DNA from: Vulcanococcus sp. Clear-D1 | GTDB lineage: Bacteria; Cyanobacteriota; Cyanobacteriia; PCC-6307; Cyanobiaceae | Assembly: GCF_014654725.1 (NCBI RefSeq) | Contig: NZ_JACVZV010000024.1 | Location: 124,001 to 188,000 of the forward strand | DNA length: 64,000 nucleotides | Direction: 5' to 3' | Shown here: positions 17,723 to 25,121 of the stretch, in pieces | How positions within the stretch are numbered: position 1 is the stretch's first letter | How the letters are laid out: the number at the start of each line of letters is the position of its first letter | Notes under the pieces: generated by a model | Seen by the model: only the letters and a program-made list of their open reading frames with translations | Database searches by the model: none | Told to the model about the DNA's origin: nothing | Translations under genes and position numbers: made by a program

Positions 17723-18589
17723 GTGGAAGAAACCCTAAACTCAGAAAGACTGAGAGATGAAGTATTTTACCGATTTAGCCAGCAGGGCGAAAGCAAGCTG
17801 ATTCATTTACTTCGCCTCGAAGCAAAGCCTGAACACCAAGTAGCCATATGCATGATTGGTGATTGCGATACAGCAGATAGTGATCGACGTCTTGTAGTTA
17901 CAGAGTTTTCCGCCAATGGCGAAAGGGATCTCAAGGAATTTCCATTCTCTGGTAAAGGGCTAGCCGATGCCTTTCGGCATCACTTCGAAATCCAAACCGA
18001 AGATTCCCAGGAAGCCTACCTGACTCGTCTACTCAATCTAGAGAGTGGGGATACGTCTTTAGTCGATGACAAGGGCTCGCGGGTTGAATGTGAAATAACT
18101 GCGTTTGTCGAGCTAGAGCTAAAGGATCGCTTTGATATTGACTTGCCACCTGCCAAGGCAAGGAAATTAAGCAATGAGATTTCAATTGTTGATCTGTCAC
18201 TCACTTACGATGATGGATCCGACAACTACGAGAGCTTTTCACCAAGTGACGAGCATATTCAATTGCGTAAGGTTGAGTTTTGTGCAGCTCAAGACGGCTC
18301 AGAGAATGGTCGAATAACCGGGTTGCTTTTCAGAATCTATCCATGCAACCCTAGCCTTCTAAGCTCAATAAGCGAGGATGATATCGATGATGATTTCAAG
18401 CGTCTTCACAGTTGCGCTAGTCGGTTTCTTGATGAGGTGATGTCAGTTGAATTTGGCATTCGTTCTTTAGACTGCTTAATAGAGGGAATTGATTCGGGGT
18501 CGGACGTATTCAGTATTTCGGCCAGTGGCAGCTCTGGTAGCACCTTCGAAGATGAGGATGAAGACTGGGATGAAGACGACGAGGACTAA
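17723..18589 (+). CDS. Highly acidic cassette 7 protein
   Basis: 288 residues from a GTG start. Two parts: an N-terminal globular part (VFYRFSQQGESKLIHLLRLEAKPEHQVAICMIGD) and, from about 150, SIVDLSLTYDDGSDNYESFSPSDEH, the motif shared with the cassette 10 protein. The tail EDEDEDWDEDDED is almost all acidic. This could mimic DNA or bind divalent metal, but neither is shown. Confidence 0.65.
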   Translation: MEETLNSERLRDEVFYRFSQQGESKLIHLLRLEAKPEHQVAICMIGDCDTADSDRRLVVTEFSANGERDLKEFPFSGKGLADAFRHHFEIQTEDSQEAYLTRLLNLESGDTSLVDDKGSRVECEITAFVELELKDRFDIDLPPAKARKLSNEISIVDLSLTYDDGSDNYESFSPSDEHIQLRKVEFCAAQDGSENGRITGLLFRIYPCNPSLLSSISEDDIDDDFKRLHSCASRFLDEVMSVEFGIRSLDCLIEGIDSGSDVFSISASGSSGSTFEDEDEDWDEDDED

Positions 18590-18606
18590 TGAAAAGTAAG
18601 GAATAG

Positions 18607-18707
18607 ATCTAACGCCAGCGATCACCTGCCCGCAGAAGCCTATGCCAAGATTATTCACTGGCTGCATCCCCCTGGTGGAGCGGGTCAGGTGTATTGCGTC
18701 GTTAGAC
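18607..18707 (-). repeat. attC of cassette 6
   Basis: 101 bp, ends ATCTAAC and GTTAGAC. Identical to the attC of cassette 5 apart from the first core bases. Confidence 0.88.
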
Positions 18708-18794
18708 AGGATCTAATTATAGAAACGGAAGCCTTGTGGAATAAAGCGAGCCAGAGCATGTAGGCTAGCCACTAAGAATCCGCCTTCCCTTGCA

Positions 18795-19682
18795 ATGATC
18801 AAGGAGTTCTTTGAGCTAATTTGTCAAAACCAAGAACTTAGAAACGAGTTATCGGAAAATCCTTCATCCTGGATCGAAGTTGCTCAAAGGTACGGTATTA
18901 GCCTTACCGAGTCAGACCTTACATTCCCCAATCTCATCGAGATCGATGGTGATCCCCGTGTTGTAATAGATAATATGCCCGATTCGTGCACCTGGGAGGG
19001 GGATTGGTGTTGCGTTATAGTTGGTTGCCAAAGCTTCTGCCTAAGAGAAGATCTGATAAAAACACTTGTCAGAGAATGTGACTTATATCAAAATGACAAA
19101 TTGTCGGGACGGATTGAAGATTCTCTCCCCCAGGGGAGCTCGGGAGAAGAGAGCGTCAGCGTAAGAGTCTGGGGATTAGGAGCTATGCTTTGTGTTTACC
19201 AACTTGACGAAGAAAAGTTCGTAAGATTCTTGCAATTAAGCGAAGAGGGAGAGCTTGACCATGAAGACTTGGAGGTGGGCACTGATTACGGCGACCAGGT
19301 TGCTCCGTTCTTTGAGCCGACAGTGATTATCAATGGTACTGAGATAAATGAGGATGTTAGCCTAGAGTCACTTGGCGCCAAAGCAGATGAAGAAGCTGTT
19401 AGTATTTGCACTGATGGGCTTTTCTGGGCTGTAAAAGTAGAGACATACAAAGGCTACTGGGGGTCAATTGATGCGCCGCAGAGCCTGGTAACTGATATTT
19501 CTAATTATAGTATTCACAAACAGCATCTCACCATCGGACTAGGGTCCGACAGCGAAGAGCTTGAATTGTCTAACATTTCTTTTATGGATGGAGAGTATGG
19601 AGAGTTTAACGAGCATGAACTCTCAGGAAAATCAATAGACTGGTATCTCGTAAATGCAGATGGGGAGGTTTTCTCTGTCTAA
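18795..19682 (+). CDS. Nif11-like N-terminus protein, cassette 6 (copy A)
   Basis: 295 residues. The first 45 (FFELICQNQELRNELSENPSSWIEVAQRYGISLTESDL) resemble the Nif11 leader-like domain common in picocyanobacteria, where it precedes ripp precursors; here it is followed by a 250-residue acidic domain instead of a short core peptide. GSDSEELELSNISFMDGEYGE resembles beta-rich sequence. The TAA stop is inside the attC core GTCTAAC. The whole cassette is repeated exactly 1,070 bp downstream. Confidence 0.65.
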   Translation: MIKEFFELICQNQELRNELSENPSSWIEVAQRYGISLTESDLTFPNLIEIDGDPRVVIDNMPDSCTWEGDWCCVIVGCQSFCLREDLIKTLVRECDLYQNDKLSGRIEDSLPQGSSGEESVSVRVWGLGAMLCVYQLDEEKFVRFLQLSEEGELDHEDLEVGTDYGDQVAPFFEPTVIINGTEINEDVSLESLGAKADEEAVSICTDGLFWAVKVETYKGYWGSIDAPQSLVTDISNYSIHKQHLTIGLGSDSEELELSNISFMDGEYGEFNEHELSGKSIDWYLVNADGEVFSV

Positions 19683-19777
19683 CGCCAGCGATCACCTGCC
19701 CGCAGAAGCCTATGCCAAGATTATTCACTGGCTGCATCCCCCTGGTGGAGCGGGTCAGGTGTATTGCGTCGTTAGAC
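19677..19777 (-). repeat. attC of cassette 5
   Basis: 101 bp, ends GTCTAAC and GTTAGAC. Same central variant (GCAGAAGCCTATGCCAAG) as the attC of cassette 6. Confidence 0.88.
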
Positions 19778-19864
19778 AGGATCTAATTATAGAAACGGAA
19801 GCCTTGTGGAATAAAGCGAGCCAGAGCATGTAGGCTAGCCACTAAGAATCCGCCTTCCCTTGCA

Positions 19865-20752
19865 ATGATCAAGGAGTTCTTTGAGCTAATTTGTCAAAAC
19901 CAAGAACTTAGAAACGAGTTATCGGAAAATCCTTCATCCTGGATCGAAGTTGCTCAAAGGTACGGTATTAGCCTTACCGAGTCAGACCTTACATTCCCCA
20001 ATCTCATCGAGATCGATGGTGATCCCCGTGTTGTAATAGATAATATGCCCGATTCGTGCACCTGGGAGGGGGATTGGTGTTGCGTTATAGTTGGTTGCCA
20101 AAGCTTCTGCCTAAGAGAAGATCTGATAAAAACACTTGTCAGAGAATGTGACTTATATCAAAATGACAAATTGTCGGGACGGATTGAAGATTCTCTCCCC
20201 CAGGGGAGCTCGGGAGAAGAGAGCGTCAGCGTAAGAGTCTGGGGATTAGGAGCTATGCTTTGTGTTTACCAACTTGACGAAGAAAAGTTCGTAAGATTCT
20301 TGCAATTAAGCGAAGAGGGAGAGCTTGACCATGAAGACTTGGAGGTGGGCACTGATTACGGCGACCAGGTTGCTCCGTTCTTTGAGCCGACAGTGATTAT
20401 CAATGGTACTGAGATAAATGAGGATGTTAGCCTAGAGTCACTTGGCGCCAAAGCAGATGAAGAAGCTGTTAGTATTTGCACTGATGGGCTTTTCTGGGCT
20501 GTAAAAGTAGAGACATACAAAGGCTACTGGGGGTCAATTGATGCGCCGCAGAGCCTGGTAACTGATATTTCTAATTATAGTATTCACAAACAGCATCTCA
20601 CCATCGGACTAGGGTCCGACAGCGAAGAGCTTGAATTGTCTAACATTTCTTTTATGGATGGAGAGTATGGAGAGTTTAACGAGCATGAACTCTCAGGAAA
20701 ATCAATAGACTGGTATCTCGTAAATGCAGATGGGGAGGTTTTCTCTGTCTAA
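19865..20752 (+). CDS. Nif11-like N-terminus protein, cassette 5 (copy B)
   Basis: Identical in protein and, as far as I can compare, in DNA to the gene 1,070 bp upstream. The copy includes the attC on its left but not the one on its right, which fixes the cassette unit as attC plus following gene. Recent duplication is implied; an assembly repeat error is the alternative. Confidence 0.65.
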   Translation: MIKEFFELICQNQELRNELSENPSSWIEVAQRYGISLTESDLTFPNLIEIDGDPRVVIDNMPDSCTWEGDWCCVIVGCQSFCLREDLIKTLVRECDLYQNDKLSGRIEDSLPQGSSGEESVSVRVWGLGAMLCVYQLDEEKFVRFLQLSEEGELDHEDLEVGTDYGDQVAPFFEPTVIINGTEINEDVSLESLGAKADEEAVSICTDGLFWAVKVETYKGYWGSIDAPQSLVTDISNYSIHKQHLTIGLGSDSEELELSNISFMDGEYGEFNEHELSGKSIDWYLVNADGEVFSV

Positions 20753-20847
20753 CGCCAGCGATCACCTGCCCGCAGGAGCCAATGCCTGAGTTATTCACTA
20801 GGTGCATAGTTCGAGTGGTGCGGGGCAGGTGTATTGCGTCGTTAGGC
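20747..20847 (-). repeat. attC of cassette 4
   Basis: 101 bp, ends GTCTAAC and GTTAGGC; central variant CAATGCCTGAGTTATTCACTA differs from its left neighbours. Confidence 0.88.
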
Positions 20848-20890
20848 TGCCTGTGCTAGAAGGATATAAACCTATCTATACACCTCGGAC

Positions 20891-21529
20891 ATGCAGAGCA
20901 TTGATATCAAAACTGAGCCTGCAGGATATATATCATTTGGACAGCTAACGGAAGAACAGATCGCTATCCTGCGTCACTCATTAGAATCGCAAGAAATTGC
21001 CGATGAGCTGCTAGAGATTCGGTATAACTCGGATGGCAGCCTAGAAGAGTGTGAGGGTGTTTTTATAAGCGGAGCAGAAGGCGAGCCAGGGAATGAAGGG
21101 ATAATCGCCGCCGATGAATACACGCCGAGCATTGGACCAGCGAGAAACGAAGAAGGAGTCTTCAACGATGGAGTCTATGTCATTAATATGCAGCTTTCAA
21201 AATGCTCAATTGGCTTCGAGTTTGATCCGGATGGTGAGTACGATCCAAGGCTCCTAGAGGAGGTTTCAACCGGCATCGAAGTCCCAGTCGAGATTGAGCA
21301 TGGTAGCTATGGTCATCCAGATTACAGAGTGGTCACGGGCTACAGATACAACGGTGAGGATATCGAAGAGGCCGGTGATGCGGAATTGATTGACAGGGGG
21401 TTTACCCCACACCTGATTTTCTTCGTTATCAAGAATGGTGAGACAACGATTATTTATAGCAATTACAACGGCGAAGAGGAATGGGCTAGCTCAGAGACTT
21501 CTGCCTCACTTCTTTCAGGCGTCTCATAA
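20891..21529 (+). CDS. Acidic cassette 4 protein
   Basis: 212 residues, unrecognised. N-terminal helical part (FGQLTEEQIAILRHSLESQEIADELLEI), then Gly/Glu-rich loops and a beta-rich end (PHLIFFVIKNGETTIIYSNYNGEEEW). ATG lies 44 nt from the attC, after TATAAA-like sequence (about 20873) that may be its own -10. Confidence 0.65.
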   Translation: MQSIDIKTEPAGYISFGQLTEEQIAILRHSLESQEIADELLEIRYNSDGSLEECEGVFISGAEGEPGNEGIIAADEYTPSIGPARNEEGVFNDGVYVINMQLSKCSIGFEFDPDGEYDPRLLEEVSTGIEVPVEIEHGSYGHPDYRVVTGYRYNGEDIEEAGDAELIDRGFTPHLIFFVIKNGETTIIYSNYNGEEEWASSETSASLLSGVS

Positions 21530-21539
21530 CTCTCGGGCA

Positions 21540-21640
21540 GCCTAACGCCAGCGATCACCTGCCCGCAGGAGCCAATGCCTGAGTTATTCACTGGGTGCAT
21601 ACCCTTAGGGGCGCGGGTCAGGTGTATTGCGTCGTTAGGC
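21540..21640 (-). repeat. attC of cassette 3
   Basis: 101 bp, ends GCCTAAC and GTTAGGC, inner bulged stem CACCTGCCCGC with GCGGGTCAGGTG. Confidence 0.88.
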
Positions 21641-21677
21641 AGCTTCGCTTAGCATCTAAGCAATTAGATCCATATTG

Positions 21678-22037
21678 ATGTCCCAAGAATCAACTATCGC
21701 CTCGATCGTCGCCGACTTCAAAGAAGAACCTCGCAATAAGATCGTCATTTCATCTATCGACTTATGCTCTTACGCATCTGAAGAGCTCGGTAGTGAGCTG
21801 TCTCCGCAATCTCTTGCAAAAGCGGTAACCGCGTTTGAAGACGGGGAAGCTAACGAAGCTGATGAAAGGATTATTGACGCTGCGACTAGCCTTTGTCATC
21901 AGGTTGCAAATAGATGCTGGGGCGAGTGCGAGGATGAAGAAGAGGACGAGTGGAGTGAGGTTGACATCTCTACGGAATGGTCTGATTTTTATTCGGATAA
22001 TGCGTCCGATCTCTTCGTCACCATCTATCAAGACTGA
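21678..22037 (+). CDS. Small acidic cassette 3 protein
   Basis: 119 residues from ATG 21678 (a TTG precedes it). Helical first two thirds (SIVADFKEEPRNKIVISSIDLCSYASEELGSELSPQSL), then an acidic segment ECEDEEEDEWSEVDISTEW. Size and charge fit an antitoxin or an anti-restriction protein, but no such family is recognised. Confidence 0.6.
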   Translation: MSQESTIASIVADFKEEPRNKIVISSIDLCSYASEELGSELSPQSLAKAVTAFEDGEANEADERIIDAATSLCHQVANRCWGECEDEEEDEWSEVDISTEWSDFYSDNASDLFVTIYQD

Positions 22038-22059
22038 GATAACAGCCGCGACTTGCATG

Positions 22060-22158
22060 GCCTAACGGAAGACGACCTGCCCGCAGGAGCCTATGCCTGA
22101 GTTATTCACTGGGTGCATAATTCGAGTGGCGCGGGCCAGCTGTATTGCGTCGTTAGAT
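22060..22158 (-). repeat. attC of cassette 2
   Basis: 99 bp, ends GCCTAAC and GTTAGAT. The inner arm differs from the others (GAAGACGACCTG in place of CCAGCGATCACCTG), so its stem is weaker. Confidence 0.82.
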
Positions 22159-22179
22159 GTCAAAAGCGATCGTTTGCGG

Positions 22180-22185
22180 TATAAT
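22180..22185 (+). promoter_or_regulatory. Candidate -10 box for cassette 2 gene
   Basis: A perfect TATAAT between attC and ATG 22204, 18 nt before the start. No clear -35 at 17 nt. It suggests that the cassette gene carries its own promoter. Confidence 0.5.
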
Positions 22186-22203
22186 TGAGTTTTGCCAGTT
22201 CCA

Positions 22204-22665
22204 ATGCTTACTCTTGAGCAGTTTATTAGGAATGGTCGCCATCCTGAGGAAGCCGACTTCCCTGAGTATGGATTTGATGTAGAGGGGTGGTCACACATTA
22301 AAAGTACTCGCTGGATAGTAACTAAGCTCAGCAATGAATTCAAAGTAATTGAATTCCAAGTAGAGCAGACTGGCCTTACATACAAGGACTTCAAGGAGCT
22401 TGCCGAGGCATCTGGCTTTGATGTGACCAGTAGAGATGAGGCAGTAGAGCTTCTGCGATCAGATGAAGACTTGACTGAACTTCACAATGCAATTATGTCA
22501 TGGTACTTCGATCGTGAGTTTGGTGGGCAGTCGTTCCAAGGTTCCTTCAATGACAGTGATGGGAATGAATGGTGGCTAGGTTTCGGAACTTTTGAGCAGA
22601 TCGATGATTTTGCTGAGACAGGCGGAGAGCTTAGGTATGCATCTATTACCCTATCTCGGCAGTAG
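22204..22665 (+). CDS. Cassette 2 protein, unknown
   Basis: 153 residues from ATG 22204. WSHIKSTRWIVTKLSNEFKVIEFQVEQTGLTYKDF and NDSDGNEWWLGFGTFEQIDDF are its clearest segments; an alpha/beta fold is likely. No family recognised. It is followed by 165 bp of noncoding DNA before the attC of cassette 1, more than in any other cassette. Confidence 0.6.
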   Translation: MLTLEQFIRNGRHPEEADFPEYGFDVEGWSHIKSTRWIVTKLSNEFKVIEFQVEQTGLTYKDFKELAEASGFDVTSRDEAVELLRSDEDLTELHNAIMSWYFDREFGGQSFQGSFNDSDGNEWWLGFGTFEQIDDFAETGGELRYASITLSRQ

Positions 22666-22710
22666 ATGCTTGGCGTTCGGATTAATTCGCAAATGACCTA
22701 AGAGTTTCAT

Positions 22711-22741
22711 CCCACTTGTTGATTAGCCATCATCAAGTGGG
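22711..22741. repeat. Long hairpin in cassette 2 spacer
   Basis: CCCACTTG at 22711-22718 pairs with CAAGTGGG at 22734-22741, with inner TGAT/ATCA pairing. No T-run follows. It could stabilise the 3' end of the cassette 2 transcript. The rest of 22666-22829 shows no gene. Confidence 0.5.
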
Positions 22742-22829
22742 CGACTGCTCTGCCTAATGCCTTTGCGATGGAGCCAGCACCATCGCACTACTCGGACTCC
22801 CGAATCAGCTTTACTCCTCCACCATGTGC

Positions 22830-22921
22830 ATCTAACGCTGCCCCTGAGTGGCAGGCAGTAAGTCTGCGGTGGCGCAGCGGTGGATGTGTGGGGGCCTGTC
22901 CACTCGAGGGGCTTGTTAGCC
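22830..22921 (-). repeat. attC of cassette 1, of a different type
   Basis: On the minus strand it reads GGCTAACAAGCCCCTC... GGGGCAGCGTTAGAT followed by GCAC, like classical attC sites of mobile and proteobacterial integrons. The arms CCCCT-C-GAGTGG-A-CAGGC pair with GCCTG-CCACTC-AGGGG and leave two extra-helical bases on the 5' half, which sets the minus polarity. It starts nine bases after the methylase stop. Confidence 0.85.
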
Positions 22922-22929
22922 ATCCCAGC

Positions 22930-24042
22930 TCATATCTTTTCGACCAAGAACAGATACTCTTTGTGCGCCCCAGAATCGGACACCCAATCATTGGTCCACG
23001 ACATTGCGGCCATGACATTCTTCTTGTAGTCGATCTCCATTATCTTTTTTACTTTGCCTGAAGTCGAAAGTATGTCATATAGCTCGCCCTTCGTAGCACG
23101 ACCTCCTGAACTGTACGACAACAAGACATGCCTGGCAGAAACCTGCTTGATTACCTTCTCGATGGCCTGCAAGGCAATATACTTGCCATCATCTCCGCGA
23201 CGAAACTCTTCGAATAATGACGCTGCAATGGTATCTCTAGTATCTTCTCTTCGGCTAGCTTTGCCGAATAACTTAGGACGATCATTCTTTATGACCGTAG
23301 ACCAGATATGGTAATAAGAAGCATATCTAACTCGACTTGGTGGCATCTTTTCATTATTTGAACCATAAGGCGGGTCGAGGTAAGCGAGGTCGACATCTGT
23401 ATTTGGCAATATGCTAAAGATGTCTGACTGAGAAACACTATTACTTCCTTCAGGAATAAATACAGATGGAACCTTAAGAGTCAAGTCTTTGTAGGACCGA
23501 GGAGACCACTCTGCAAGATATGACACATAATGCCCAAGAGTACTATCAACCGAGTCAAGAGCCAATATAAGGCTGGATAATGCCACAGCTCTTTCTATTC
23601 CAATGAGCGAGAGCCGATCTATTTCTTCTCTGATAGCATCAAGCTTTCTAGTATTCTTAATCTGAAAGGGTTTTTTGATCGCAGTCTTTACTTCTGGATC
23701 ACCGCCATAATGCTCGGTAAACCAGCCATCTGATCCAGGCAATGCATTTAGGTGGCTGATCAGTTCTTGGTATTCTCTAGATGGTTTATTGTTCAGTAAA
23801 TAGCACTCGGCAAATACTCTTGACCAGTCTGACAAATCATTCGCCGTTACATGCTTTCCAAGCTTTGCAAATACCTGGCTAACTCTAGTGGATCCACTGA
23901 ATCCATCAAGGACGGTCCGAAAGTCAATATCGGCGCAACATTCAAGTATATATGGCAATATCTTGAGCTTTGATCCTGCATACTTAATGCCCTCTGTTGA
24001 CGGAATGCAGGGGGTTGGAGGAGCAAATAATGATGTCTGCAT
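22930..24042 (-). CDS. D12-class adenine-N6 DNA methyltransferase (cassette 1)
   Basis: 370 residues. YAGSKLKILPYIL (about 21-33) and LDGFSGSTRVSQVF (about 45) bind S-adenosylmethionine, and LAYLDPPYGSN (about 218-228) is the DPPY catalytic motif of N6-adenine methylases. The order and YAGSK start fit the D12/alpha class. Its ATG follows the stop of the putative endonuclease by one base (TGA-C-ATG), so the pair is translated as a unit and forms a Type II restriction-modification system. The AT-rich composition points to transfer from outside. Confidence 0.87.
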   Translation of the reverse strand: MQTSLFAPPTPCIPSTEGIKYAGSKLKILPYILECCADIDFRTVLDGFSGSTRVSQVFAKLGKHVTANDLSDWSRVFAECYLLNNKPSREYQELISHLNALPGSDGWFTEHYGGDPEVKTAIKKPFQIKNTRKLDAIREEIDRLSLIGIERAVALSSLILALDSVDSTLGHYVSYLAEWSPRSYKDLTLKVPSVFIPEGSNSVSQSDIFSILPNTDVDLAYLDPPYGSNNEKMPPSRVRYASYYHIWSTVIKNDRPKLFGKASRREDTRDTIAASLFEEFRRGDDGKYIALQAIEKVIKQVSARHVLLSYSSGGRATKGELYDILSTSGKVKKIMEIDYKKNVMAAMSWTNDWVSDSGAHKEYLFLVEKI

Positions 24043-24043
24043 G

Positions 24044-24916
24044 TCAGATTGCTCTTAGCTTATCAATATCTTGCTGTAGAATTTGATTCGCTGCTTCATG
24101 GCCTTGAGGAGTACTATTAAGGGCTAGGCTAAATAGCCTAACGAGTAGCATATTGTGAGAGTAGTCAATCCATCCATTTGTCATGCTATCAAAGTATGAG
24201 CGAGCATTCTTGGTGTTTGTCCACAAGCCACGCTGCAATGCATTTGCTGATGCGCCTCCATAACGTACTTCGCAAATGTAGTTATCATCTTTATCAAGAA
24301 ACAGATAGATGGGATGCTTGCGCGTCTTGCCTCGAGCTTTATCTCCAAAGCTCTCTCCTTTGCCTATCAGAAGAATCTTATTTGTGTCACGCTTTGCCTT
24401 TTCGTGATCGAACACCATGATATTGCACTGCTTCTTATCTTCATTGTATATAAGTGGCATTACGTTGATGGCTCCAAAACCTTTGAAAGCTTCCGAGCTG
24501 TAAACCTGCTCAATCTTTTGTGGAGTTTCGATAGAACCTTCTATTGACTGCAGGTATGGAAACATTCGCTGGTCACTATCGGTTGACAGCTGCAGGGGGC
24601 CATCGCCGTATGCTTTAAGACTTACCGGAAACTCGGACTCACTGAGGTCATTGATAATCAGTATGTCTTCCTCGTGTTCTTTGGACCTAAAGCGATCTTT
24701 CCCAACATGGATGCTGCTGAAGTCATACATGAACTGATTAATGAACTCGACCATTCCAATCTCCGCCAAGTCGCCATGAGTCTTATTGCCAACAAGCCTC
24801 ATAGTGAAGATATTAGATAGTGTATTAACAATTAAATGATTCTTCTTTGATGCCAGGAGCTTAAATCGAGCCTTGAAATCAGAGTAGTCAGCCGACACAG
24901 TCGCCTCATGCGCCAA
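24044..24916 (-). CDS. Putative Type II restriction endonuclease (cassette 1)
   Basis: 290 residues from a TTG start; the ATG seven bases on is out of frame. KTHGDLAEIGMVEFIN and EEDILIINDLSESEFPVSLKAYGDGPLQLS (about 83-112) resemble a PD-(D/E)xK nuclease core, with an acidic residue, a strand, then SLK. The family cannot be named, but linkage to the methylase in one cassette makes the role likely. It is the gene nearest attI. Confidence 0.65.
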   Translation of the reverse strand: MAHEATVSADYSDFKARFKLLASKKNHLIVNTLSNIFTMRLVGNKTHGDLAEIGMVEFINQFMYDFSSIHVGKDRFRSKEHEEDILIINDLSESEFPVSLKAYGDGPLQLSTDSDQRMFPYLQSIEGSIETPQKIEQVYSSEAFKGFGAINVMPLIYNEDKKQCNIMVFDHEKAKRDTNKILLIGKGESFGDKARGKTRKHPIYLFLDKDDNYICEVRYGGASANALQRGLWTNTKNARSYFDSMTNGWIDYSHNMLLVRLFSLALNSTPQGHEAANQILQQDIDKLRAI

Positions 24917-24977
24917 ATACCTTCAGCATTATCGCAACCTTGACAACCATAGCACATGTGTACTGGCGCACGGGCAT

Positions 24978-24995
24978 GGCTAACGCCAGTTAGAA
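24978..24995 (-). other. Predicted attI site of the integron
   Basis: On the minus strand: TTCTAAC, four bases, GTTAGCC. Two inverted simple boxes with a GTTRRRY-like right box repeat the layout of attI1 (CCTAAAAC-AAA-GTTAGGC). The right box joins the restriction cassette and matches its outer box at 22915 (GTTAGCC). It lies 127 bp beyond the 3' end of intI. Confidence 0.7.
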
Positions 24996-25044
24996 CGTCC
25001 ACGTCAGGCCCTTACCAGCCTTTACGAGTCCACGTAGCAAGCAC

Positions 25045-25079
25045 AAAGCCCTGTCAGACCGTTGCCTGGCAGGGCTTTT
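25045..25079 (-). terminator. Terminator at the 3' end of intI
   Basis: A 9-bp stem (AAAGCCCTG with CAGGGCTTT) with a 16-nt loop that can pair further (CAG/CTG). Both strands end in T-rich sequence, so it may work in both directions and insulate attI from intI transcription. Confidence 0.7.
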
Positions 25080-25121
25080 CTCTATGGGTTGAGAATGTTC
25101 TACGGACCCGCAGAAGCTGCT

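Noticed and set aside
14508-22158. Regular ~100-bp repeats as a CRISPR array
   Set aside because: Spacing is 0.5-1.1 kb and the intervals are open genes; the repeats have attC ends and asymmetric stems, and no cas gene is present.
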